Origin: Anaerocolumna sp047777345
GTDB taxonomy: Bacteria; Bacillota; Clostridia; Lachnospirales; Lachnospiraceae
Assembly (NCBI GenBank): GCA_047777345.1
Contig: JBKEEJ010000010.1
Location: 49,958-113,957, forward strand
Direction of reading: 5' to 3'
DNA: 64,000 bases
The position numbers and the translations under genes are program-made. Below the pieces are notes generated by a model. The model worked only from the letters and a program-made list of their open reading frames with translations. It was not told where the DNA came from and made no database searches. Each line of letters begins with the position of its first letter. Within the stretch, counting starts at the first letter, position 1. Shown in pieces: positions 48,194 through 56,862 of this stretch.

Positions 48194-48439
48194 TGTATGT
48201 ATCAAAATATCAAAAAAAATTCAAACAAAAGTCAAATAAAGTTATAAAAAACATGATTGTAAGGAAGTATCCTTCTCCTTATAACCATGTTTTTTGATAG
48301 TACTTTATCTGATTTTATGATTTTGCAGCACTAAGTTCTCTTTGCAGGAGTTGCCATATTCAGGCCAGGTTTATTTTTGCAGTGATTCACAAAATGCTCT
48401 TTGCAGGCAATTAATCACGATGCAGTTTTCAAAGAGCAT
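48194..48439. repeat. 246-bp tandem duplication, copy 1
   Basis: Begins TGTATGTATCAAAATATC and repeats almost exactly at 48440. Contains a hairpin AAAAAACATG / CATGTTTTTT (48246-48295) and a terminal hairpin ATGCTCTTTG...CAAAGAGCAT. No coding potential. Confidence 0.92.
48246..48295. repeat. AAAAAACATG hairpin repeat, copy A
   Basis: Outer arms AAAAAACATG and CATGTTTTTT, then TGATAGTACTTTAT. Family of four copies at 48246, 48492, 49679 and 50134, sharing outer stem and the following DATAxxACTTTAT tail, with variable interior. Confidence 0.75.
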
Positions 48440-48678
48440 TGTATGTATCAAAATATCAAAAAAAATTCAAACAAAAGTCAAATAAAGTTATAAAAAACAT
48501 GATTGTAAGGAAGTATCCTTCTCCTTATAACCATGTTTTTTGATAGTACTTTATCTGATTTTATGATTTTGCAGCACTAAGTTCTCTTTGCAGGAGTTGC
48601 CATATTCAGGCCAGGTTTATTTTTGCAGTGATTCACAAAATGCTCTTTGAATTAATCACGATGCAATTCAAAGAGCAT
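48440..48678. repeat. 246-bp tandem duplication, copy 2
   Basis: Near-identical to copy 1; the differences seen are in the last hairpin, where the loop is shortened (CTTTGAATTAATCACG against CTTTGCAGGCAATTAATCACG). The junction sits at AGCAT-TGTATG. Confidence 0.92.
48492..48541. repeat. AAAAAACATG hairpin repeat, copy B
   Basis: Same as copy A, carried along by the tandem duplication. Confidence 0.75.
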
Positions 48679-48682
48679 TTTT
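48639..48682 (+). terminator. Hairpin with T-tract at the end of the duplicated unit
   Basis: Arms AATGCTCTTTGAAT and ATTCAAAGAGCATT pair exactly over 14 bp, followed by TTT. It could end a transcript from the plus strand (zinc-ribbon gene or a small RNA) and, weakly, one from the minus-strand gene at 48717. Confidence 0.7.
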
Positions 48683-48716
48683 ACTATATTGCTAATTTTT
48701 ATATTTATCTTCATTA

Positions 48717-49211
48717 TTACAATTTATATAGTTTCTCCAGGAAAGTTGTATAAAACTGCCTTTCTTTCATACGCATCTGTTGAGCTTCTATGCTTTTCGT
48801 ATTAGATAATAAGGGGTTATCCAAATCATATAATGCCTGTTTTGTTGCCTGAATTGCTGATTCCACTGTATTACCTAAAATATCTGTGTCATTTGCTTTA
48901 CCATTATACCAATTAACAACCCTCTGTACCATCATTTGTGATATATGACTTATCATTCCATTCTGTAACATGCCCAATCCATTTGTGCCTACTTCTCTTG
49001 CTGCTTCCATCCATGCTTTTTTAACACTTTCCGGGGCATTTGGTCCAACAGAATAAAATGCTTTCTCATTATAATCCAATACCGAAGGTTCTTCTTTTGC
49101 AACTTCTTTCTTTTCATTTAATTTTTCTGAATCGAATTTATTATTCTGTACCTTATTGTATGTATTTTTATAAAGTATATTACTTGAACTATATCCTGTA
49201 TTAACTATCAA
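48717..49211 (-). CDS. Hypothetical protein, unrecognised family
   Basis: 164 residues, soluble, no signal peptide. The first 45 residues are Asn/Lys/Glu-rich and probably disordered; residues 50-164 are helical (YSVGPNAPESVKKAWMEAAR, HISQMMVQRVVNWYNG, MRMKERQFYTTFLEKLYKL). Start is TTG at 49211 with TAAGGAG at good spacing. It stands alone between repeat clusters, which suggests an accessory gene. Confidence 0.6.
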   Translation of the reverse strand: MIVNTGYSSSNILYKNTYNKVQNNKFDSEKLNEKKEVAKEEPSVLDYNEKAFYSVGPNAPESVKKAWMEAAREVGTNGLGMLQNGMISHISQMMVQRVVNWYNGKANDTDILGNTVESAIQATKQALYDLDNPLLSNTKSIEAQQMRMKERQFYTTFLEKLYKL

Positions 49212-49678
49212 AGCTTTTTTCTCCTTATCTTAGTTTACATTAAATCTCAAACTAATAGTATTCCACGGACTATTTGCAGGAGTATCATGTGTAATGGATT
49301 CTATTTGTTTAATCATATATTACATCGACAGAAATTGGAAAAATGTTTAGTAATTATTTTCGATTTTATTACATATATTTTTAATCTTTGGTTGGATCTA
49401 TTTTAATTTATTTCGCTATAAGCATTTTCTTCCTCCTAAATAACTAATTAATTTAATACAAAAAAGCATACCCTCTTAACTTACTCCAGCATCTGCTGGC
49501 TTATAGATGTAATTGTCCTTGAATTTGTTAATTCCCTGATTCCTGATATTACATCTATGACGCCATATTTTTTAACTTTGCATAAGTCTCAAACATCATA
49601 TACTCCATAAGATCTTTGAATATCCCTCATAAGTCTTATATAAGCATAATTTTAAGGATAATCGCTAAAAATCATAAT

Positions 49679-49796
49679 AAAAAACATGGCTTACCGGGTT
49701 TCCTTAACCCTTATAAACCATGTTTTCTGATACAACTTTATTTCCTTCCTTTCATACATTTGAAAAATGAAAGGAGTTTATTTTGGTTATACAGCA
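49679..49796. repeat. Composite repeat unit, copy C
   Basis: Hairpin AAAAAACATGG...ACCATGTTTT (49679-49726), then CTGATACAACTTTATTT, then TTTCATACATTTGAAAAATG and AAAGGAGTTTATTTTGG. It matches copy D over about 115 bp by eye. Immediately after, CAAATAAACTCCTTTC (about 49835-49850) repeats the GAAAGGAGTTTATTTTG part in inverted orientation. Confidence 0.8.
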
Positions 49797-50133
49797 TATA
49801 TGTAACCCAAATAAACTTCTTTCCTTTTTCAAATAAACTCCTTTCACAAATCCCCCTCAAACCCTTGAAAATACTGGCTTGTTATTCTCTTCCAATTTCC
49901 CATTTAATTCCTTTTTTCCTTATTCCTTACTTCCTAAAGTCCTTTCATTCCTCAATTTTTAGGGCAAAAAATGAAAATAAAGTGCTTTTAGGATTGAGGG
50001 TTAAGGGGGAAGGGTTAAGGAGAGATTTTACCCATTTTTCATTCCATTTTCTTTTCCATTCAATCTTCTAATCCATTGATTTTTCTGGCTTTTAGCCTTA
50101 TTCCTTGTTCCTTATCCCTTAAAACTTCTAAAC

Positions 50134-50250
50134 AAAAAACATGGCCTACAGGGCTTTTCTTCTCCCTAATAAACCATGTTTTCTAATACTACTTTATTTA
50201 CCCCGTTTCATACATTTGAAAAATGAAAGGAGTTTATTTGGTTTATACAT
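50134..50250. repeat. Composite repeat unit, copy D
   Basis: Same order of modules as copy C, 455 bp further on: hairpin AAAAAACATGG...ACCATGTTTT, CTAATACTACTTTATTT, TTTCATACATTTGAAAAATG, AAAGGAGTTTATTTGG. Confidence 0.8.
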
Positions 50251-50486
50251 AGATACAGGGATTAGGTAACAGGTAATAGGTTAATAATATTTTCATTATA
50301 TCTTATTTTCAACACTGGTTCCATTGGTGATGGTTTGTAATTTTTTAAGTAGAACGCTTTTAAAGTATCGTCTTAAGTTTTCTATTATCGCTTAAGCACT
50401 AGGATGAGTTTCACAAACTCAGTATTATATATCTTCTCAATAATACCTAAACATGCAATGTCTTATCCTTATATGTAGTCTTGAAC

Positions 50487-51578
50487 CTACCATTTAAAAT
50501 TACAATCATATCCTTTATTCTTTAATACCTGTTCTATTTCCTTATAAATTACTTTCATATATCTTGTTTTAACACCTGCTGTTTCTGCCAAATTCCATAA
50601 TGTCATCTCTTTTCTCTGTTTTTCTAATTCTTCGATACCCCATTTTATTTTTCTTATATGGTATTCCTCCATACTTTCCAATTCTGATTCTATATATGAT
50701 TTAGTCATAGGCAGTTTTTCTCTTTTCTTAGAGAGCCAACCGCTAATCCCTAATTTGCTCCCGATGGTTGTCCAAGTTATCCTTTCAGGCTTACCTTCTT
50801 TCATTTCCTTTACCACTTCCTTCACTCTTGGAAGTAGTTCAGCATCCCTTTTAGCCCAATCAACAGTATTGGTTGCTGTTTTTATTCTGCGATAGTTTTG
50901 TTCCAACCATTTACTATCATATCTTTTTAACCATGTATATAATCCATCATTTTTTCTTCTTATCTGGTTACTACTTATATTAGCATACTGAACATGAAGT
51001 TGAAGCCATTTCCTCCTGAATTCTTCTCGTTTAATTTTAAATTCTTCAGTGTCAGTATACTTTTTGTGAAGGTATTTTCCACCTCCGTTAAACTTCCAAA
51101 ATGGTTCAATTCCAAGTCTATCGATACTTTTTCTAATTGTCTTGGTGGATGATTTTAACACATCTGCAATTTCTCTTATAGATAATCCTGACTGGGCAAG
51201 TTCTATCAGTCTCTGGTCCCACAGTTCCTGATAAGTATCAATATTATTCTCATCTTCATCATTAAAACCAAGTTTTATATTAAACAAATCAGCGACAGGA
51301 ATATCAAGAAACCTCGCTAATAATAGATATCTTACTGTATAAGTTATTCTATTATTTTTTCGTATCATATCTGATAGCCAACCTCCACTATTATTTAATA
51401 CAGGAGATTGAACAAGTTGTAAATATTCATGTCCGTAAAAGTCTACAAAGTCTTGCTTTAACTTCTTTTGATGAATATAGTTGTTCATTCTTGCATAGCC
51501 TTTTTCAACTAACTTGACTCGGAACTGACTTTGAAGTCGGAACACTGATGGCTCCGGTTGTATCATATTTTTTATCAC
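50487..51578 (-). CDS. Orphan TnsD-like protein (C-terminal TnsD region without TniQ domain)
   Basis: 363 residues. Residues about 18-105 resemble the middle of TnsD (FRVKLVEKGYARM, FVDFYGHEYLQLV, GGWLSDMIRKNN, RYLLLARFLDIPVADLF). Residues about 128-158 form a helix-turn-helix (LAQSGLSIREIADVLKSS). The C-terminal half has TnsD hallmarks GLYTWLKRYDSKWLEQNY, VDWAKRDAELLPRVKEV and KPERITWTTIGSKLG. Full TnsD proteins are about 500-600 residues with a zinc-binding TniQ domain first; that part is absent, as are TnsABC. Either a remnant of a Tn7-like element or a repurposed DNA-binding protein. Start GTG at 51578 or ATG at 51566. Confidence 0.72.
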   Translation of the reverse strand: MIKNMIQPEPSVFRLQSQFRVKLVEKGYARMNNYIHQKKLKQDFVDFYGHEYLQLVQSPVLNNSGGWLSDMIRKNNRITYTVRYLLLARFLDIPVADLFNIKLGFNDEDENNIDTYQELWDQRLIELAQSGLSIREIADVLKSSTKTIRKSIDRLGIEPFWKFNGGGKYLHKKYTDTEEFKIKREEFRRKWLQLHVQYANISSNQIRRKNDGLYTWLKRYDSKWLEQNYRRIKTATNTVDWAKRDAELLPRVKEVVKEMKEGKPERITWTTIGSKLGISGWLSKKREKLPMTKSYIESELESMEEYHIRKIKWGIEELEKQRKEMTLWNLAETAGVKTRYMKVIYKEIEQVLKNKGYDCNFKW

Positions 51579-51640
51579 TTCCGTGAATGCATATTGTTGA
51601 AAAATCCATAGGCCTCTCTCCGTTCAAGAACATTCATTTA

Positions 51641-52090
51641 TCAAATGTAAAACATCATTACATTATTATCTTTATGCTTTTCTGCTTCATTCATCAATTC
51701 GGCTATTGTAATCGAGCTTAAAGTGTCTTTTAAATTTTTATCCAAAACATCAAAAGCAGATAACCGCATAGCAGCCTCGATCTCAGGAGCTTTTTCCTGA
51801 ACGGTTTCCTGTGTTGCTTCAAATAATGAGCTTTCCGCAGCCAGTAGCACGTCCAGTACGGTTATCTGCCCGGGCATTCGTGTTAACTGGTAACCGCCCT
51901 GTGCGCCTTTTGTGGATCTGACAATATTCGCTTTCTTAAGTAAGGAAAATACCTGTTCAAGATAAATTTTTGATATCCCCAGCTTTTCAGAAATGCTTAT
52001 CACAGTAATATGCTCTCCACAACCGTATTGCTGTGCCATACAAACAACTGCAGCGACGGCGTATCGGCCTTTTGCCGATATTCTCATCAT
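51641..52090 (-). CDS. Rrf2-family transcriptional regulator
   Basis: 149 residues. Winged helix with the Rrf2 start MRISAKGRYAVAAVVCMAQQ, ISISEKLGISKIYLEQVFSLL and KGAQGGYQLTR. The Cys cluster that binds Fe-S in IscR/NsrR (around residues 90-110) is absent, so it probably senses something else. ATG at 52090 or 52087. It lies 62 bp upstream of the TnsD-like gene on the same strand and could be co-transcribed with it. Confidence 0.88.
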   Translation of the reverse strand: MMRISAKGRYAVAAVVCMAQQYGCGEHITVISISEKLGISKIYLEQVFSLLKKANIVRSTKGAQGGYQLTRMPGQITVLDVLLAAESSLFEATQETVQEKAPEIEAAMRLSAFDVLDKNLKDTLSSITIAELMNEAEKHKDNNVMMFYI

Positions 52091-52254
52091 TATCACTCTT
52101 TTCATATATAAATAGTATGCTTTATATAATAATTAAAAAAAACTGCATTGTCAATATGCAGTTATAAGATATATAAGGCTTGGTTTACGCAAATCCTGAC
52201 AGCTGTTTATATGTGCTGCCGGCCTGTATTTAATGCATCTGTCTTACTTTCAAT

Positions 52255-52298
52255 AACAGCTGCGGGCGGGATTTACAGCAATCCCGCCCGCAGCTGTT
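52255..52298. other. Perfect 19-bp GC-rich hairpin
   Basis: Arms AACAGCTGCGGGCGGGATT and AATCCCGCCCGCAGCTGTT are exact complements with a 6-nt loop. It lies 43 bp past the GH3 stop codon. No long T-tract on either side, though it may still act as the end of the operon mRNA. Confidence 0.8.
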
Positions 52299-52340
52299 AA
52301 AATTCAGAAGGGGTTTTATATTAATTTAATGATATAATAC

Positions 52341-54407
52341 TTATTTAATCTCAAATTCTACCTTGCTTAAATGGTCATCACTCAGGCAGTTGCCGATATA
52401 AGCCTGGTATGTGCCTTTTTCAAGCTTCCAGCCATTTTCTTTTTCACAATAGTATTCCAGCTTGGATACAGGTGTTGTAACTGTAACGGTCTTGCTTTCG
52501 CCAGGCTGCAAGCTAACACGCTTAAAGCCTTTCAAAGTCCTCTTCGGCCTGTCTATTGCTGTATCCTCTTTGCCGATATACAGCTGGATTACTTCATCTC
52601 CTGCTACTTTGCCGGTGTTGGTAACCTCTACCTGTGCTGTAATAACATCTCCGTCTACCTTGCAGCTTGCATTCTTAATATCGAATGTAGTATAGCTTAA
52701 ACCAAATCCGTAAGGAGCATAAGGAGTTACATTGTTCTTTTCAAGTCTTGCATATCCATGATAGTATTCATAATCAATTTCTTCTGCATTCCAGTCAACC
52801 TCCGGCAGATCTCCGGCATCCTTTACAAGTACAAACGGTAATTTACCACCGGGGTTGTTATCTCCGAATAATGTTTCGGCAATTACTGTACCGCCTTCCA
52901 TACCGGGATAATATGCCATCAGAATAGCAGAAGCATTCTTCTCAAAATTGTCTACCAATATCATATTTCCGCCAATTAATACAACAGCGTTATTTTTATT
53001 AACCTTACCTACAGCATTAATCAAGTCTACCTCGTTCTGATGCAGGCCTAAGTTCTTTCTGTCACCGCCTATAGGTCTGTCAAAAACAGCGGCGGCGTCT
53101 TCATTGGTTACAAATTCTCCTTCATCATCATGGTTATAACCAGCAACGATAACTACAGCGTCTGCATTTTTAGCCAGTTCAACCGCTTTGTTTATATCTT
53201 CACCGGCATAATATGTTACCTTGCTGTCTTTTGCTGTATCTACGATTCCCTGAAGAGGAGTTACTGTATAATAAGGGAATACCCTGCTGGAGCCGTGGTC
53301 ACCAATATTCTCAACATTGGCAAGTTTTCCGAGAACCAGGATATTATCCAGCTTTTTGCTCAGAGGTAATACATTATTCTCATTCTTAATCAGAGTCATG
53401 GCTTCTTTTGCTACCTTTTTGGCTAGTGCTATATGGGCACCACAGCTTATTACAGAATGATCGTACTTTTCAGGATCTTCAGCCTCTGCAGCAGCAAGCA
53501 GGGTCCTTACTATTCTAGTTGCAGCCTCGTCAATTACTGCTTCACTTACCTTATTTTCCTTAACAGCCTGTACCAGTTTGTCACCAAACCAGTATGTGTT
53601 GCACATTTCAACATCAAGACCGTTATTGGCTGCATCTACAGTACTTTTTGTTCCCCATATAAAGTCACTTACTACAAATCCGTCAAAATCCCATTCATTC
53701 TTTAATACGTCACGCAGCAGATGTTTATTTTCTCCGCAATAGGTTCCCTGATATCTGTTATAAGAACTCATTACTGCAGCTGCTCCGGCATCAATACAAT
53801 CCTTGAAATGCCTGAGGTATATTTCTCTTTCTGTTCTTGGGGAAGCCTTTACGCTGACTTTAAACCTTGCATTCTCCATGCTGTTAAAGGCATAGTGCTT
53901 AATGCAGGCAATTACGTTATGCTTCTGAACACCTTTTACAAGAGCTGAACCCATGGCACCCAAATGGTAAGTATCTTCACCGTATACTTCCTGGCTTCTT
54001 CCCCAGCCAGGGTTGTAAGGAAGGTTAATGCATACTCCGCCATAGAAATTACCGCCATATGCGCGGATTTCTCTTGCAATTGCTTCACCGACTTCTTCCT
54101 CAAGCTCTGTATCAAATGTTGCTCCCCTTGCCATAGTCACCGGGAAACATGTAGCCCTGTGACATACAACACCTCTGGGGCCATCACAGAACTTTAATTC
54201 AGGAACACCCAGTCTATCATTACCTCCGGCAGGGTAAGGAAATACATTATAGTGGTTATCTGCAGAAGGGTGGTTGAATGCATCGCCCATATCTTCCAGA
54301 GAAAATCTTCCGCTCATAAGATAAACCTTTTCCTCCAGGCTCATCTTGTTTACTATCTCCTTAGCCTTTTCGGTAAACTTTAGTCTGTACTGTTTAGAGT
54401 TAAACAT
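52341..54407 (-). CDS. Glycoside hydrolase family 3 enzyme (beta-glucosidase-like), copy 1
   Basis: 688 residues, no signal peptide, so cytoplasmic. GH3 N-terminal barrel with LKFCDGPRGVV, GWGRSQEVYGEDTY, KHYAFNSMENARF and the nucleophile motif FVVSDFIWG (Asp 248); GH3 C-terminal domain (about 320-560, GGNMILVDNFEKNASAILMA, YYPGMEGGTVIAE); fibronectin-III-like domain at the end (KTVTVTTPVSKLEYY). Substrate of the beta-glucoside/xyloside type. Last gene of the AraC-controlled operon, 10 bp after the CUT2 permease. AGGAGG precedes the ATG. Confidence 0.92.
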   Translation of the reverse strand: MFNSKQYRLKFTEKAKEIVNKMSLEEKVYLMSGRFSLEDMGDAFNHPSADNHYNVFPYPAGGNDRLGVPELKFCDGPRGVVCHRATCFPVTMARGATFDTELEEEVGEAIAREIRAYGGNFYGGVCINLPYNPGWGRSQEVYGEDTYHLGAMGSALVKGVQKHNVIACIKHYAFNSMENARFKVSVKASPRTEREIYLRHFKDCIDAGAAAVMSSYNRYQGTYCGENKHLLRDVLKNEWDFDGFVVSDFIWGTKSTVDAANNGLDVEMCNTYWFGDKLVQAVKENKVSEAVIDEAATRIVRTLLAAAEAEDPEKYDHSVISCGAHIALAKKVAKEAMTLIKNENNVLPLSKKLDNILVLGKLANVENIGDHGSSRVFPYYTVTPLQGIVDTAKDSKVTYYAGEDINKAVELAKNADAVVIVAGYNHDDEGEFVTNEDAAAVFDRPIGGDRKNLGLHQNEVDLINAVGKVNKNNAVVLIGGNMILVDNFEKNASAILMAYYPGMEGGTVIAETLFGDNNPGGKLPFVLVKDAGDLPEVDWNAEEIDYEYYHGYARLEKNNVTPYAPYGFGLSYTTFDIKNASCKVDGDVITAQVEVTNTGKVAGDEVIQLYIGKEDTAIDRPKRTLKGFKRVSLQPGESKTVTVTTPVSKLEYYCEKENGWKLEKGTYQAYIGNCLSDDHLSKVEFEIK

Positions 54408-54417
54408 AATATACCTC

Positions 54418-55362
54418 CTATTCTCTCATTGTTGTTTTTGCTGTTGATAATTTATTAGCTTTCAAAATCGCTGCTACCATTATTAGAAGCAGAAGACCCT
54501 GAACCAATTCCACAGTCTCGGAATTAACATTAAGCAGAACCAAACCGCTTTGTAAAATACTGAATAATAATGCTCCGATTATTATCTTAATTATGCTGCT
54601 CTTGCTTCCTCCGTCAACAGGAACTCCTCCTACAAATACGGCCAGCATAACCTGAAGCTCATATGATTGACCCATATTAGGATCAGCACCGCCGATCTTT
54701 GCAATTGTAAGGAGTGCAGCCAGTCCGGCAAATGCACCGGAAAGAATAAATGCCAGTGTCTTAATCCACTTAACCTTCAAGCCTACATAGTTACATACAA
54801 TTTCATTCTCACCGATGGACCTTGAACTAAATCCTGATTTCGTATATTGGAAAATATAGACCGCAATGACAGTAGCTATAACAAAAATCAGTCCCTTTAT
54901 CCCCCATCTGTTAAATTTCAATACAGACGGTGAAACATATATTACTTTACCCTTAGTTAACACTGCCACTAAGGATCTGAGTATTATAAGCTGCGCAAGA
55001 GTAGCCATAATGGATGAAACCTTAAACTTGCTGACTAATATGCCGTTTATTAAGCCTACAACAGCACCTATCAGGATACACAGCGGCAAAAGCGCAAAGC
55101 TTCCGATTTGGGCTGCAAGAATTGCTCCAAATGTAGCGGAAAATGCCAGGTTTGAACCATTAGACATATCAATGGATCCCTGTGCTATTACAAAAAGCAT
55201 GCCGTAACCGCCGATACACAAAGGTATCATGGTATCTATGATTGTCTTTATATTATGCATTCTAAAGAACGCTTTACCGTTAATAATCGAAAATACTATA
55301 AATAATAAAAGTAAAAAACCGAATGGCAAGATATATTCCAGATTTAATTTTTTCTTCATCAC
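54418..55362 (-). CDS. Ribose-type (CUT2) sugar ABC transporter permease
   Basis: 314 residues, about 8-10 helices, RbsC family: AQGSIDMSNGSNLAFSATFG, IGAVVGLINGILV, FVGGVPVDGGSKSS. Overlaps the ATPase stop codon by 4 bases. CUT2 systems use a heterodimer or homodimer of such permeases with an RbsA ATPase. Confidence 0.9.
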   Translation of the reverse strand: MMKKKLNLEYILPFGFLLLLFIVFSIINGKAFFRMHNIKTIIDTMIPLCIGGYGMLFVIAQGSIDMSNGSNLAFSATFGAILAAQIGSFALLPLCILIGAVVGLINGILVSKFKVSSIMATLAQLIILRSLVAVLTKGKVIYVSPSVLKFNRWGIKGLIFVIATVIAVYIFQYTKSGFSSRSIGENEIVCNYVGLKVKWIKTLAFILSGAFAGLAALLTIAKIGGADPNMGQSYELQVMLAVFVGGVPVDGGSKSSIIKIIIGALLFSILQSGLVLLNVNSETVELVQGLLLLIMVAAILKANKLSTAKTTMRE

Positions 55363-56861
55363 AGCATCACCTCAATAATCTTTTCCTCGGTCAACCCTTC
55401 GCTACGCTTAAATTTCTTCTCTATCCTGCTGTTTTTAAATACATATACCGTATCGGAAAGGCCGATAATCTCAGGAAGTTCATCTGATACCAATAATATG
55501 GATACGCCTTTTTTCTTAAGCTGCTTCATAATATCGTAAATATAGGCTTTTACTCCTACGTCAACACCTCGTGTGGGTGAATCCAATATTAATATATCTT
55601 TATCCTGCAAGAGCCATCTTCCAAGGTTGACCTTCTGACGGTTTCCTCCACTAAGGGATGCCAGAGGAAATTCTTCGCTTACAGCTATTACCTTGTAGTC
55701 TTTAATTACTTTCTTACCGACTTTCTCTATCTTGCCCGGTGATATAAAGCCTAGAAATCCTTTTATTTGATCCAGCATTGATAAGGCTACGTTATTTTTT
55801 ATACTGTCATTTACCATTAAGGCCTGCTTGTCCCTGTCCTTTGGAACATAACCCATTCCATATTCCATGGCAGTGGATGCTTTTTTTATTTTTTTGTTCT
55901 CTTTGATAAGTATAACTTCGCCTGTTTCTATAGGCCTGACTCCAAAGACTGCTTCGGCTACCTCATGAATGCCTGCATCACTTAATCCACATAATCCTAC
56001 TATTTCACCCTTATGTAAATCAAATGATACATTATTAAAATGGGAACCGTCGGAAATGTTCTTTATGCTTAGTACAACTTCCTTGCCGTAATCATCTTCA
56101 GAATCTGCACGGTAATAATCTCCTGCTACTTCTCTTCCTACCATCAGCTTTTTCAGAGATGATTCCGTCAGTTCATCAGCTCTTTTTGTGGCAATTTTTT
56201 CTCCATCCCTCAATATAGTAATTTCATCACTTAACTGAAGCAATTCTTCGATATCGTGAGTTACTATCAGGATTGATTTATTTTGCTCCACAAGCTTATC
56301 AATAATATCAAATAATATTTTTCTTGTATTATAGGATAGGGCCGCGGTAATCTCATCAAGTATTAACAGCTCCGGATCTATTGATAAAGCTCTGGTCAGC
56401 TCTACTATTTTTTTCTGTTCAACAGTAAGTGAGCCTGCCATTATCCTTGGATTAATTCTTGGAAGATTCCACTTCTTATACAGTTTTTCCACTTCGTCAT
56501 ACATGGCTTTGTTGTCAATAACATTCATCTTCTTGAAGCGGTCCATTCTTCCTAAGAATATATTGGCTGCAACAGATAATCCGTCTACCAGACCCAATTC
56601 CTGTACTACAGTTCCTATATGGGATTCCAAAGCAGTAACGGGCGAACTCGGCTTATAGCTTTTGCCGTTCAGAAACATTTCACCGCTGTCCATTGATGCC
56701 ATTCCTGAAATCATTGATATCAGTGTTGACTTGCCCGAACCATTTTCACCTATAAGTCCGTGGACTTCACCGCTTTTAATTTCCATACTTATATTCTGGT
56801 TTGCTTTTGTAATCCCAAAACTTTTATTTATATTCTGTACCTTAAAGAGAATGTTTTTCAC
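55359..56861 (-). CDS. Ribose-type (CUT2) sugar ABC transporter ATPase, double domain
   Basis: 500 residues with two ATP-binding domains. First domain: Walker A GENGSGKST, Walker B LLILDEITAALS, signature degenerate (GSLTVEQKK). Second domain: no normal Walker A (GLCGLSDAG), signature LSGGNRQKV, ILILDSPTRGVD. This asymmetry is normal in the RbsA/MglA/XylG family. It starts with GTG one base after the upstream permease stop, so it is coupled. Confidence 0.92.
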   Translation of the reverse strand: MKNILFKVQNINKSFGITKANQNISMEIKSGEVHGLIGENGSGKSTLISMISGMASMDSGEMFLNGKSYKPSSPVTALESHIGTVVQELGLVDGLSVAANIFLGRMDRFKKMNVIDNKAMYDEVEKLYKKWNLPRINPRIMAGSLTVEQKKIVELTRALSIDPELLILDEITAALSYNTRKILFDIIDKLVEQNKSILIVTHDIEELLQLSDEITILRDGEKIATKRADELTESSLKKLMVGREVAGDYYRADSEDDYGKEVVLSIKNISDGSHFNNVSFDLHKGEIVGLCGLSDAGIHEVAEAVFGVRPIETGEVILIKENKKIKKASTAMEYGMGYVPKDRDKQALMVNDSIKNNVALSMLDQIKGFLGFISPGKIEKVGKKVIKDYKVIAVSEEFPLASLSGGNRQKVNLGRWLLQDKDILILDSPTRGVDVGVKAYIYDIMKQLKKKGVSILLVSDELPEIIGLSDTVYVFKNSRIEKKFKRSEGLTEEKIIEVML

Positions 56862-56862
56862 T

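Larger units (their letters stand above)
49212..50486. other. 1.27-kb repeat-rich non-coding region
   Basis: No credible gene. Contains repeat copies C and D, an inverted pair TAGATGTAAT / ATTACATCTA (about 49505-49560), and pyrimidine-rich stretches with short repeated words such as CCTTATTCCTTA and GGTTAAGGGG. Long open frames here are low-complexity and have no ribosome site. It lies downstream of the TnsD-like gene on its strand. Confidence 0.6.

Noticed and set aside
49616..50071. 151-codon plus-strand frame in the repeat region
   Set aside because: Low-complexity Phe/Leu/Ser/Pro sequence from a pyrimidine-rich tract, no ribosome site, and it runs through a repeated hairpin.
48194..50250. 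CRISPR array
   Set aside because: The repeats are 50-246 bp long, only two to four in number, unevenly spaced and without unique spacers of constant size; no cas genes are present in the window.
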